Part shown: positions 54,561 through 62,904 of the stretch, piece after piece
How positions within the stretch are numbered: the stretch's first letter is position 1
Layout of the letters: each line of letters starts with the position of its first letter
Assembly: GCF_001632775.1 (NCBI RefSeq)
Contig: NZ_CP015249.1
Coordinates: 124,001 to 188,000 of the forward strand
Length of the DNA stretch: 64,000 bases
Direction: 5' to 3'
Source: Dokdonella koreensis DS-123
GTDB lineage: Bacteria > Pseudomonadota > Gammaproteobacteria > Xanthomonadales > Rhodanobacteraceae
Position numbers and translations under genes: made by a program
The notes under the pieces: generated by a model
Seen by the model: only the letters and a program-made list of their open reading frames with translations
What the model was told of the DNA's origin: nothing
Databases searched by the model: none

Positions 54561-55313
54561 TCAGCGCCGCCGCAGGCGGAACTCCACCGGCACCACCACC
54601 TCGACCGGATCGCCTTCGATCTCGCGGGGCGGCGCTGGCAGCGGCTGCGCCCGGCGGACCACCTCCAGTGCCTCGGCGTCGAGCGCTGCCGACCCGCTGC
54701 CGCGCTCGAGCCGGACCGCCGTGACGGCACCGCGGCGATCGACGCTGAAGCGCAGGTAGGTCACGCCTTCGTGGCGCTGGCGCAGCGCGCGCATCGGGTA
54801 GCGGCGAAAGCCTTCCAGGTGACCGAGCAGGCGGCTTTGCCAGCTGGCCTCAGCCGCCCGCTGCGCGCCGGTGGCGTGGCCGGCAGGTACCGCCGAGCCG
54901 GCCGTGGTGGCGGGCGGCGGAGGGGCGGCGGCTGCGTCAGCGTCGGGTTCCGCCGCGGCGGTGGATGCGGGAGGCGCCGCCGCGGCCGGATCGGCACGGG
55001 GTGCCACCGGCGTCTGTTCCGGTGGCTTCGGCGGGGAAGGAGTCGCATCGGTGGTTCGCCGCGCCGGGGCCGGTGCAGGGGCCGGTGCAGGCGCAGGCGT
55101 GACAGGCACGGACGCCGGGGCCGGTGGGCTCGGTCGCGCGGAGTCCGCTGGCGCAGCGGGCGGCGCCAGGTCGATCAGGATCGCCGCCGGTGCCCCGATG
55201 GAAGCCAGTGGCTGCGCCGGCCGCCGGACCAGCCAGGCGACCGCCAGGCCATGCGCGAGCAGCACCGCCAGCAGCGAAAGGCCCCAGCGCCGCGCCGACG
55301 GTGTCGCAGGCAT
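54561..55313 (-). CDS. tonB: TonB energy transducer
   Basis: 250 aa: short cytoplasmic tail, one TM helix (about 12-29), a Pro/Ala-rich periplasm-spanning linker (about 50-150) and a C-terminal TonB domain (EGFRRYPMRALRQRHEGVTYLRFSVDRRGAVTAV). It transmits proton-motive force from ExbBD to TonB-dependent receptors. The ATG shares a base with the exbD stop (TGATG). Last gene of exbB-exbD-tonB, divergent from a receptor across a Fur-like box. Confidence 0.93.
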   Translation of the reverse strand: MPATPSARRWGLSLLAVLLAHGLAVAWLVRRPAQPLASIGAPAAILIDLAPPAAPADSARPSPPAPASVPVTPAPAPAPAPAPARRTTDATPSPPKPPEQTPVAPRADPAAAAPPASTAAAEPDADAAAAPPPPATTAGSAVPAGHATGAQRAAEASWQSRLLGHLEGFRRYPMRALRQRHEGVTYLRFSVDRRGAVTAVRLERGSGSAALDAEALEVVRRAQPLPAPPREIEGDPVEVVVPVEFRLRRR

Positions 55314-55741
55314 CACGGCGTGGTCGCCGCCTCCGCCCCGACCAGGGCGATGTGCAGGTAGCCGGCATCGCGCAGTGCGTTCATCGCCGCCATCACTTCG
55401 CCATAGGCCAGCTCGCGATCGGCGCGCAGGAAGATCCGCCGCGCGTGGTCGCCGCCGGTGGCGGCATCGAGCGCCGCGGCAAGGTCGGCGCGCGCCACCG
55501 GCCGGTCGTCGAGCTGCAGCGACCGGTCCGGCTGCAGGGTCAGGAACAGGCTCCGATCCTCGCGCGGCTGCGGGGCCGCGTTCGATTCGGGCAGGTCCAC
55601 GGCGGTGTCCACCGTCGCCAGCGGCGCGGCGATCATGAAGACGATCAGCAGCACCAGCATCACGTCGATGAACGGCGTGACGTTGATCTCGTGCGATTCC
55701 TCGAGATCGTCGTCGTCGTGCGGGCGGATGCGGGCAGCCAT
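55313..55741 (-). CDS. exbD: ExbD biopolymer transport protein
   Basis: 142 aa. One N-terminal TM helix carries the conserved proton-pathway aspartate in NVTPFIDVMLVLLIVFMI; the periplasmic ExbD/TolR domain follows (RRIFLRADRELAYGEVMAAMNALRDAGY). It forms the ion channel with ExbB. It starts 14 bp after exbB and its stop overlaps tonB by one base. ExbD rather than TolR because it is between exbB and tonB. Confidence 0.93.
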   Translation of the reverse strand: MAARIRPHDDDDLEESHEINVTPFIDVMLVLLIVFMIAAPLATVDTAVDLPESNAAPQPREDRSLFLTLQPDRSLQLDDRPVARADLAAALDAATGGDHARRIFLRADRELAYGEVMAAMNALRDAGYLHIALVGAEAATTP

Positions 55742-55755
55742 GGGACGGGGGTCGC

Positions 55756-56541
55756 TCAGCGTGCGGCTGCGGGCTGCAGCGGGCCGCGGTCGGGCCGATC
55801 GGCCTGGAGTGGTGTCGCGGCGCGTGGACCTGCCGCTGCGCGGCGGTCGAGGTCGCGCGAGACGATCTGCTGTACGGCCGCGGAAAGGTCCGACGTCCGC
55901 GCGCGCGCTGCCGCCGCGCTGCGGGCGAAATGGTTGTAGACGACCACCGCCGGAATCGCGGCTACCAGGCCGAGCGCGGTGGCGAGCAGGGCCTCGGCGA
56001 TGCCGGGCGCGACCACCGCGAGCTGCGTCGTGCGCGCATGGGCGATGCCGATGAAGCTGTTCATGATGCCCCATACGGTGCCGAACAACCCCACGAACGG
56101 TGCCGTCGCGCCGATCGTCGCCAGCAGCCCGGTGCCGCGGCGCAGCTGCCGCGCGTGCGCCGCCTCGATGCGCTCGAACCGTGACGCGATGCGCTCCTTG
56201 ATGCCGCCGGCGTCGGCCAGTCCCTGCGACAGGTGCAGTTCCTGCTCGGCCGCTGCGAGCAGGCGGGCGGCGACGGCGTCGAGCGGTGTCGCGCCGGAAG
56301 CGAGGTCGGCGAGCGATGCGGTCGCGGCCAGGCGTTGTGCGGTTTCGTGCTGCCGGCGGGCGCTGCCGCGCAGCTCCCAGGCCTTGGCGACCAGGATCGT
56401 CCAGGTCAGCACCGAGGCCACGGCCAGGCCCAGCATCACCGCCTGCACGACCCAGTCGGCGGCGAGAAACATGCCCCAGACCGAGAGGTCGTGAGGCAGC
56501 GCCGGCCCGGGCGCTGCGCTGGATGCGGCGTCGCGGGTCAT
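55756..56541 (-). CDS. exbB: ExbB biopolymer transport protein (MotA/TolQ/ExbB family)
   Basis: 261 aa with three TM segments (about 28-50, 140-165 and 175-200) and the family signature GLLATIGATAPFVGLFGTVWGIMNSFIGIA. The N-terminal tail is short. It forms the pentameric proton channel with ExbD. First gene of the operon, 180 bp from the Fur-like palindrome that separates it from the receptor gene. Confidence 0.94.
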   Translation of the reverse strand: MTRDAASSAAPGPALPHDLSVWGMFLAADWVVQAVMLGLAVASVLTWTILVAKAWELRGSARRQHETAQRLAATASLADLASGATPLDAVAARLLAAAEQELHLSQGLADAGGIKERIASRFERIEAAHARQLRRGTGLLATIGATAPFVGLFGTVWGIMNSFIGIAHARTTQLAVVAPGIAEALLATALGLVAAIPAVVVYNHFARSAAAARARTSDLSAAVQQIVSRDLDRRAAAGPRAATPLQADRPDRGPLQPAAAR

Positions 56542-56723
56542 GGCCTGGGTCCCCGAGCGGGCAGCCGCTTGCGAGGCCCGTGCGCGCGGACGGTTCGATG
56601 GCGCGGCGGGGCCGGTGGCGGAGAGGCGGATCGGGCGGGCACGACGAGGCTCCGGACACGGATGGGCGAGGGGCGGGCAGGCGCCGGCGCCTGCCGCTTC
56701 CCCGGGGATCGCTTGTCAATTAG

Positions 56724-56742
56724 AATGAGAACCATTCTCACT
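56724..56742. promoter_or_regulatory. Fur-box-like palindrome in the exbB/receptor divergent region
   Basis: AATGAGAACCATTCTCACT matches the Fur pattern of GAGAA/TTCTC repeats around a centre at 56733 (arms ATGAGAA and TTCTCAC, one mismatch). AT-rich sequence follows, with a -10-like TATTAT at 56742-56747 directed at the receptor gene. Iron would repress the receptor, and possibly exbBD-tonB. Confidence 0.8.
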
Positions 56743-56771
56743 ATTATGCGCACTCGTAACAGGACCATGAT

Positions 56772-58883
56772 ATGACCAGCCTGCCCTTCGTTGCCAATCG
56801 GCCGCACCCGGTCGTTCCCGCCCTGACCTCGCGTGCACCCGCGCGGCTGGCCACGGCCCTGATCTCGATCCTCGCCGCCGCCGGCGCCTATGCCCAGGCG
56901 CCCGAGCAGCCGGCACCGGGAACGGTCTACCTCTCGCCGCTGGTGACACAGGCCGACGAGGAGGATCCCTATGCCGAGCCGGCCGCCGAGAGCGCGATCA
57001 GCGCCGACGCGATCGACCTGTTCGGCGGCCAGAACCTCGACGACGTCCTGCGCTCCACCGCCGGCACCTTCACCCGCGACAACCCGCAGAACCCGGGCGT
57101 GGCGGTCAACATCCGCGGCCTGGAAGGCTCCGGCCGCGTCAACATGATGATCGACGGCGTCCGCCAGAACTTCCGCTTCACCGGCCACGAGGCGCAGGGC
57201 TTCACCTATGTCGATCCGGCCCTGCTGGCCGGCATCGACGTCAGCCGCGGCGCGGTCTCCGGTGTCGGCGGCGCCGGCGCGCTCGGCGGCGCCGTCAATT
57301 TCCGCACGCTCGGCGCGGACGACATCCTGTCGCCGGGCCGCACCGCCGGCGGCTTCATGGCGCTCAACTACGGCGACAACGGCGCCGGCTTCGCGCCGGT
57401 CGCCGCCGGCGCGGCGCGCTTCGGCACGGTCTCGCTCGCCGCCGCGGTCAGCAAGCGATCGCCGGACAACTACGACAACGGCGACGGCCTGGAAGTCCCG
57501 GGTACCGAGCAGGACCTGCTCTCGGGCCTGGTCAAGTTCGAGTACCGGCCCAGTGCCGATCACCGCCTGACCCTCGGCGGCATCTACTACGACAACGACT
57601 TCCTCGCCAACTCCTACAACCAGAACATCGATTCCAAGCAGTACACCGCCAACTACGCCTACACGCCCGGGACGGACCTGGTCGACCTGCGCGTCAATGC
57701 CTATCGCAGCGACGTGACGATGACCTATTCCAATGCGCCCGGCATCCCCACCGGCGGCACGGCGCTGGGACGCGTGATCGAGGACGTCGGCACCGGCTTC
57801 GACATCAGCAACACCTCGCGCCTGGGCTCCAACGTGGCGATCAACTACGGCATCGAGTACTTCCACGACGACGTCGACGTCGTCAACAGCGCCGCCGTGC
57901 CGGACCGCGGCGTCAATCCCAGTGGCGAGAGCTCGATCGGCGGCGTGTTCGCCGACACGCGCGTGCGGTTCGGCATCGCCGACGTGATTCTCGGCCTGCG
58001 CTACGACCGCTACACCGTCGAGGGGCGCGGCTCGGTGACGGCCGGCAATCCGCTCGGCATGCCGGAAGGGCCGTACGTGGTGGACCGCTCGGACGGCCGC
58101 TTCAATCCGAAGCTGACGCTGGCCCTCAACCCCGCCGACTGGGTGCAGCCCTACGTCAGCTGGAGCAAGACGTTCCGGCCGCCGACGATCTCCGAGACGA
58201 TGACCGGCGGCAGCCATCCGCCGTCGGGCGGTCCGCCGCAGTCGTTCTTCCCGAATCCGTTCATCAAGCCGGAGACCTCGCGCGGCTGGGAGGCCGGTGC
58301 CAACTTCACGAGCGGGCCCGCGTTCACCGCCGACGACAGCCTGCGCGTGAAGCTCGGCTACTTCCACAACCGGGTCGACGACTACATCACCGCGATCATG
58401 GGCCAGGGCGTGTACTTCGGAAACAACCCCGGCACCTCGACCGTGAAGGGCATCGAGCTGGAGGGTGGCTACGACGCCGGCTTCGTGTTCGCGAACCTCA
58501 GCTACACCCACACCGATTCGGACCTGCCTTCGCAGGTCAACGGCTTCGGCGCGCAGAGCTACGTGCCCGACGACGTGCTCAGCGCGACGATCGGCGCCCG
58601 CCTGATCGAGCGCCGGCTCACGCTCGGCACGCGCTACTACAAGGTCTCGCGCAGCTTCATCGGCGAGATCAATGCCCCGGCCGGCGATCCGTGGGAACCG
58701 GGCTACGGCCTGGTCGATCTGTTCGCCAACTACGTCTTCACCAACGGCACCGAGCTGCGCGCGAACGTCTCGAACCTGGGCGACAAGGCCTACACGCCGG
58801 TCCTCAGCACGCCGGCCGGCGGCAGCGACCTGGACACCGGCCGCGGCCGGACGGTGTCGGTGACCGCCAAGTTCCGGTTCTGA
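56772..58883 (+). CDS. TonB-dependent receptor, heme/hemoglobin type
   Basis: 703-aa outer-membrane receptor. After an N-terminal signal (ends near AYAQA, residue 42) come the plug domain (AAESAISADAIDLFGGQNLDDVLRSTAGTF, VNIRGLEGSGRVNMMIDGVRQ) and a 22-strand-type barrel with the C-terminal aromatic FRF. The sequence RGLEGSGRVNMMIDG, the FRAP-like RPPTISE and the NPNPFIKPE-type loop with GWEAG are typical of hemoglobin/heme receptors (HasR/HmuR/HutA-like). Fur-box-like site upstream and divergent exbBD-tonB support iron uptake. Heme specificity is inferred, not certain. Confidence 0.88.
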   Translation: MTSLPFVANRPHPVVPALTSRAPARLATALISILAAAGAYAQAPEQPAPGTVYLSPLVTQADEEDPYAEPAAESAISADAIDLFGGQNLDDVLRSTAGTFTRDNPQNPGVAVNIRGLEGSGRVNMMIDGVRQNFRFTGHEAQGFTYVDPALLAGIDVSRGAVSGVGGAGALGGAVNFRTLGADDILSPGRTAGGFMALNYGDNGAGFAPVAAGAARFGTVSLAAAVSKRSPDNYDNGDGLEVPGTEQDLLSGLVKFEYRPSADHRLTLGGIYYDNDFLANSYNQNIDSKQYTANYAYTPGTDLVDLRVNAYRSDVTMTYSNAPGIPTGGTALGRVIEDVGTGFDISNTSRLGSNVAINYGIEYFHDDVDVVNSAAVPDRGVNPSGESSIGGVFADTRVRFGIADVILGLRYDRYTVEGRGSVTAGNPLGMPEGPYVVDRSDGRFNPKLTLALNPADWVQPYVSWSKTFRPPTISETMTGGSHPPSGGPPQSFFPNPFIKPETSRGWEAGANFTSGPAFTADDSLRVKLGYFHNRVDDYITAIMGQGVYFGNNPGTSTVKGIELEGGYDAGFVFANLSYTHTDSDLPSQVNGFGAQSYVPDDVLSATIGARLIERRLTLGTRYYKVSRSFIGEINAPAGDPWEPGYGLVDLFANYVFTNGTELRANVSNLGDKAYTPVLSTPAGGSDLDTGRGRTVSVTAKFRF

Positions 58884-58885
58884 CC

Positions 58886-58926
58886 GCGCTGCCGGCACGG
58901 ACCTCTTTGGTCCGCGCCGGCAGCGC
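58886..58926. terminator. Very strong hairpin between the receptor and a secreted-protein gene
   Basis: GCGCTGCCGGC (58886-58896) pairs with GCCGGCAGCGC (58916-58926), and CGGACC (58898-58903) with GGTCCG (58909-58914), giving 17 bp with one A-C mismatch and loop TCTTT. It begins three bases after the receptor stop. No T tract follows. It could be a partial terminator or 3'-end stabiliser, tuning expression of the downstream secreted protein. Confidence 0.7.
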
Positions 58927-58951
58927 CCGTGCCCTCCGAGGATTCGACCCC

Positions 58952-59632
58952 ATGATCGTTCGCACGCCCTTCGCCATCCTGGCCGCCCTGGCCGCCGCAC
59001 CTGCCATCGCGGCGGACCATCCGCTCTCGTTCACCGCCGACGGCAGCAGCCGCTGGTACGAGTTCTACACCGGCTCGTTCGCCCAGCTCGACAAGGGCTA
59101 CGGCGGCGACCCGGCGCTCGACGGCTTCTTCCGGATCGGCGCCGAAGCCGATCCGTTCGCACCGAGCGTGTTCGAGCCCGCCGGCGAGGGCGTCGACGTG
59201 TTCCCGCACGAACAGGCATTCGGAAACGTCGGAACCATCAGCTTTACCGGCAGCGGCAACGGGACCTTCGCCATCACGGCGGTGACGCTCGACCTGGCCC
59301 CGCACGTCACCGCCGAGCACGGTGTGCTCGGCACCGGCTATCGCACGACGGTCAGCAATCCGGTCGGCACGATCACCTTCGCCGGCGGCGCGGTCACCGA
59401 CATCCGGCTGGAGGCGGCCATCAGCTTCGAGCTCGACGCCAACTACATCCCGTCGATGGGGTGGCTGCCGTACGACGGGACGCTGGCGATCGCCGGCAAC
59501 CGGTTCGACATCTTCGTCGACGACGACTACCCCTTCGCCCACGGCAGCCTGCGCTACGTCTGGGACCTGACCGGCTCCGTGGACGGCGTCGGCACCGGCG
59601 CCGATCCGATCTTCGCCAGCGGTTTCGACTGA
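58952..59632 (+). CDS. Small secreted beta-rich protein downstream of the heme-type receptor
   Basis: 226 aa with a signal peptide ending near AIAADH (residue 20-22). Mature protein is glycine- and aromatic-rich with beta pattern (GNGTFAITAVTLDLAP; GTITFAGGAVTDIRLE) and ends ADPIFASGFD. It has no recognised domain and only a few His (HPLS, HEQAF, HVTAEHG, AHGSL). It begins 69 bp after the receptor stop, past a strong hairpin, and may be co-transcribed. The tail resembles a C-terminal pattern I recall in secreted proteins of this order. A hemophore-like role is a guess. Confidence 0.7.
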   Translation: MIVRTPFAILAALAAAPAIAADHPLSFTADGSSRWYEFYTGSFAQLDKGYGGDPALDGFFRIGAEADPFAPSVFEPAGEGVDVFPHEQAFGNVGTISFTGSGNGTFAITAVTLDLAPHVTAEHGVLGTGYRTTVSNPVGTITFAGGAVTDIRLEAAISFELDANYIPSMGWLPYDGTLAIAGNRFDIFVDDDYPFAHGSLRYVWDLTGSVDGVGTGADPIFASGFD

Positions 59633-59898
59633 AAGCCGGGCCGGCGTCGCTCGCGAGCGTAGGCCAAGTCCGCTACGATCCGCCGACTCGACCCGGCCGG
59701 CGCCCCGAGCCGGTCGTCGAGCTCGAATCGTGAGCGTGCCATGGACTTCAGGATGAGCGCGAACGCCGGGCGGTTCTCCGCCAGGCTGCATCGCAACGAC
59801 GCGTCGGCATCGCCGCACGGCACGATGCCGCGGCCGGCGGCGGGTCCCGCGGTTGCCTCGACGCCGGTGCCGGGTCCGCTGCGGCGACGGCCCGTATC

Positions 59899-61926
59899 GT
59901 GACCGGCCGCGTTCCCGGCGGCGGCGCTTCCGGTGGGCGGCCTTCGGCGTCCGGCCCGGCCAGCAGCGACCGGCCGGCCCGGCACGGGCCGGTGCGGCGC
60001 GGTTTCGGCACGGGGCTGGCGATTCTCCTGGCGATCGCCGTCCCGGCCGTCGCGACCACGCCGTACGACGAAGCGACCGATCCCCACGCCGGCGCGCTGC
60101 GCCAGTGCTTCCAGTCGCAGCAGACCGACCCGCTCGGCGCTGCGGCGACGGCCGAGCGGATTCTCGATGCGCAGCCGGTGCGAATCGAAACGCAGCTGCG
60201 CGCCCTGGTGTGCCTGGGCATGGCCAAGGGTACGCTCGGCGAGCCCGCGGCCGCCGACCAAGCGGCCACGAAGGTCCTCACCCTGCTCGACCTGCACGCG
60301 CTGCCGGCCGGCGAGCAGGCCCGCGCGCGCATGAATGCCGCCGGCATCCTGCAGACCATCGGCCAGCCGCAGCGCGCCACCGCCCTGCTCGAACGCGCAC
60401 TGGACGCGGCCAAGGCCGATGCGCCGGGCCTGTCCCAGCTGATGATGCTCGACAGCCTGGCGCTGCTCCATGCGGCCGACCTGGAGAACAACGAGGTGGC
60501 CGAAGGCTACTTCCGCCAGGCGATCGAACTGGCGCCGATGCTCGGCGCGGAAAACCCGATGCGCTACTACAGCGCCGCGCTGAACCTGGTCCAGCTCGGC
60601 CGCCACGACGAGGCGATGCGGGCCTTCGATCGCGCCGAGGCGATGGCCACGCGCCCGGGTCCGGGGCTGGACCAGCTGCTGTACCGCATCCGGACCAACC
60701 GGACCGACGTCCTGGTGGCGCGGGGCGAGCGCGACCGCGCGCTGGCCGAGCTTCAAACATCGGTCCTCGCCCAGCAGCAGCTGCGCGACGTCCAGGGCGA
60801 AGCGGTCAGCTGGGCCAAGCTCGGCGCGCTCCAGCTCACGGCCGGCGACACCGGCGCGGCGCTGGCGTCCGCCACGGCGGCGCTGCGCCTGGCCGACCAG
60901 GGCAACTTCATCAACGAGCAGCGCGATGCCCTGAAACTGCTGGTGAACGTGCATCGCAGCCGCGGCGAGCTCGCGCAGGCGCTGGGTCTGGCCCAGCGGC
61001 AGCACGACATGGAGCTGGCGCGGCTGCGCAACCGCAACCTGCGCACCATGGCGGCGCTGCAGGCGCAGCTCGAAAGCCAGGACCAGGTGCGCCAGGTCGA
61101 GCGGCTGCAGCACCAGAACCAGGTCCAGTCCTTGCGGGTCGAGCGTGCCGACCTGCTGCGCAACGCGGCGGTCGCTTTGCTGGGGCTGGTCGGCGTCGTC
61201 GGCACCGCGTTCGTGCTGTACCAGCGCCGGGTCAATCGCCGGCTGCGCCGCTGGAGCACGCTCGATCCGCTGACCGGCCTGATCAATCGCCGTGAGGCCG
61301 CGCGGCGATTGGCCGCCGCCGAGCGCGACGACCGCCGGCGCATGGTGCTGTTCCTGGTGGACGCGGATCGGTTCAAGGCGATCAACGACACCTACGGCCA
61401 TGCCGCCGGCGACCGCGTGCTGGTCGAACTGTCCACGCGCCTCCAGGCCGCCTGCCGGAGCGGCGACATCCTGGCGCGCTGGGGCGGGGAGGAATTCGTC
61501 GTCGCCTGCCCGCACGAGACGCTCGAGCAGGCCACCGCGACCGCCGAACGGCTCCGCAGCGCCGCCGTGCAGCGGCCGGTCCGGCTGGCCGGCGACGAGG
61601 CGTGGCCGTTGAGCGTATCGATCGGGTTCGCGCCGCTGCCGTTCTTTCCGGATGCGTCGAGCGAGCAGTGGCAGAAGGCGCTGCGCATTGCGGACATCGC
61701 GCTGTACGTGGCCAAGCATTCCGGGCGCGACGCCTGGGCGGGGCTGTGGGGCGTCGACGGCAGCGGCGTCGCGCCGCAGACGATCGGGCGCGACCTGGAA
61801 GCGCTGGCGCGGCAAGGCCGGATCCGGCTCGCGGGCAGCCGCCCGATGCGCTGGCAGGCGGCCGCCCCGGAAGCTGCCGCGGACGCGATGGGCGGCATCG
61901 GCATGGCCGCGCTGCCGCCGTCGTAG
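59899..61926 (+). CDS. Diguanylate cyclase with periplasmic TPR-like domain
   Basis: 675 aa (from GTG 59899). Signal/anchor at about 33-55, a helical TPR-like region (about 60-400), a TM helix (about 414-436) and a C-terminal GGDEF domain with active-site WGGEEF (GGEEF at 529-533) and I-site RSGD five residues upstream, so product-inhibited c-di-GMP synthesis is expected. GTG 59992 would start the protein directly at its signal peptide and is a good alternative. Sensor input is the periplasmic TPR. Genes for a response regulator follow. Confidence 0.9.
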   Translation: MTGRVPGGGASGGRPSASGPASSDRPARHGPVRRGFGTGLAILLAIAVPAVATTPYDEATDPHAGALRQCFQSQQTDPLGAAATAERILDAQPVRIETQLRALVCLGMAKGTLGEPAAADQAATKVLTLLDLHALPAGEQARARMNAAGILQTIGQPQRATALLERALDAAKADAPGLSQLMMLDSLALLHAADLENNEVAEGYFRQAIELAPMLGAENPMRYYSAALNLVQLGRHDEAMRAFDRAEAMATRPGPGLDQLLYRIRTNRTDVLVARGERDRALAELQTSVLAQQQLRDVQGEAVSWAKLGALQLTAGDTGAALASATAALRLADQGNFINEQRDALKLLVNVHRSRGELAQALGLAQRQHDMELARLRNRNLRTMAALQAQLESQDQVRQVERLQHQNQVQSLRVERADLLRNAAVALLGLVGVVGTAFVLYQRRVNRRLRRWSTLDPLTGLINRREAARRLAAAERDDRRRMVLFLVDADRFKAINDTYGHAAGDRVLVELSTRLQAACRSGDILARWGGEEFVVACPHETLEQATATAERLRSAAVQRPVRLAGDEAWPLSVSIGFAPLPFFPDASSEQWQKALRIADIALYVAKHSGRDAWAGLWGVDGSGVAPQTIGRDLEALARQGRIRLAGSRPMRWQAAAPEAAADAMGGIGMAALPPS

Positions 61927-62156
61927 CGGCGCGCGGGGCCGTCTGGACGGCCGAACCGGTGGATCGCCGCCGATCGCGTGGCGACGGCGTTGCAGCGCCG
62001 TGCGCCCGTTCTGAATTCGCGCGTCGCACATCGCTACAATGCGTTCGATCGAACAGCGGCCCGACACGTCCGGAGGCCGCTCAGGGGGAAGGGAAGTGTC
62101 CACAAAGCACGCTGCCGGGCGTTCCTGTATCGGTTCGGCACGACGACGGGGGCGCG

Positions 62157-62897
62157 GTGGCTAGAGGTGTGAGTGAGAGCGGGACCGGCAGGCCTCCGTT
62201 GCGAATCGCGCTGGTGGAGGACGATGCCGAGCTGCGCGACGCCATCCTGGCGCCGGCGCTGGTCGAGGCGGGATTCGAGGTTGCGGCATTCGGCAGCGCG
62301 GCCGCGCTGTACCGTTCGCTGCTCCACCGCAGCTTCGACGTCGTCGTCCTCGATCTCACCCTGCCGGACGAGGACGGCTTCGAGGTAGCGCGCTACCTGC
62401 GCTCGCTGTCGTCGATCGGGATCGTCATGCTCACCGGCCGCGGCGGCAGCCCCGACCGGGTCCGCGGGCTGCGCCACGGCGCCGACGCCTATCTGACCAA
62501 GCCGCTGGACATCGACCTCCTCACCGCCACGCTGCACAGCCTGTCACGGCGCCTGGAACCGTCCGAGGCCGGCACGGCGCGCGGGCGCTGGCGGCTCGGC
62601 GACGGCGACTGGAACCTGCTGACGCCGGACGGCGACTGCATCGACCTGACCGCGTCGGAGCGCAGCATCCTGCGCACGCTGTTCAACGCCGACGGCCAGC
62701 CGGTGCAGCGCGAGGAGCTGATCGCCTGCCTGACCGGCGACGTCTACGATTTCGATCCGCACAGGCTGGAGATGCTGGTGCATCGCCTGCGGCGGAAGGT
62801 CGCCGCGGGCTCGCGGCAGGCGCTGCCGCTGCGCGCCGTGCGCGGCAAGGGCTACGTGCTCGCGGTCTCGGGCCGCGTGGGCGCGGCGTCGGGCTAG
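62157..62897 (+). CDS. OmpR/PhoB-family response regulator
   Basis: About 246 aa. Receiver with acidic pocket EDD and phospho-acceptor Asp in VVVLDLTLPDEDG, switch Thr in VMLTGR and Lys in LTKPLDIDLL. Winged-helix C-terminal domain: DLTASERSILRTLF, then VQREELIACL and HRLRRKVAAGSRQ with GKGYVL. The frame is open from 61602; I chose GTG 62157 (with upstream GGGGG) but GTG 62169 is possible. It converges on the histidine kinase gene with seven bases between them; a functional pair is likely but not certain. Confidence 0.88.
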   Translation: MARGVSESGTGRPPLRIALVEDDAELRDAILAPALVEAGFEVAAFGSAAALYRSLLHRSFDVVVLDLTLPDEDGFEVARYLRSLSSIGIVMLTGRGGSPDRVRGLRHGADAYLTKPLDIDLLTATLHSLSRRLEPSEAGTARGRWRLGDGDWNLLTPDGDCIDLTASERSILRTLFNADGQPVQREELIACLTGDVYDFDPHRLEMLVHRLRRKVAAGSRQALPLRAVRGKGYVLAVSGRVGAASG

Positions 62898-62904
62898 GCG
62901 CCGC

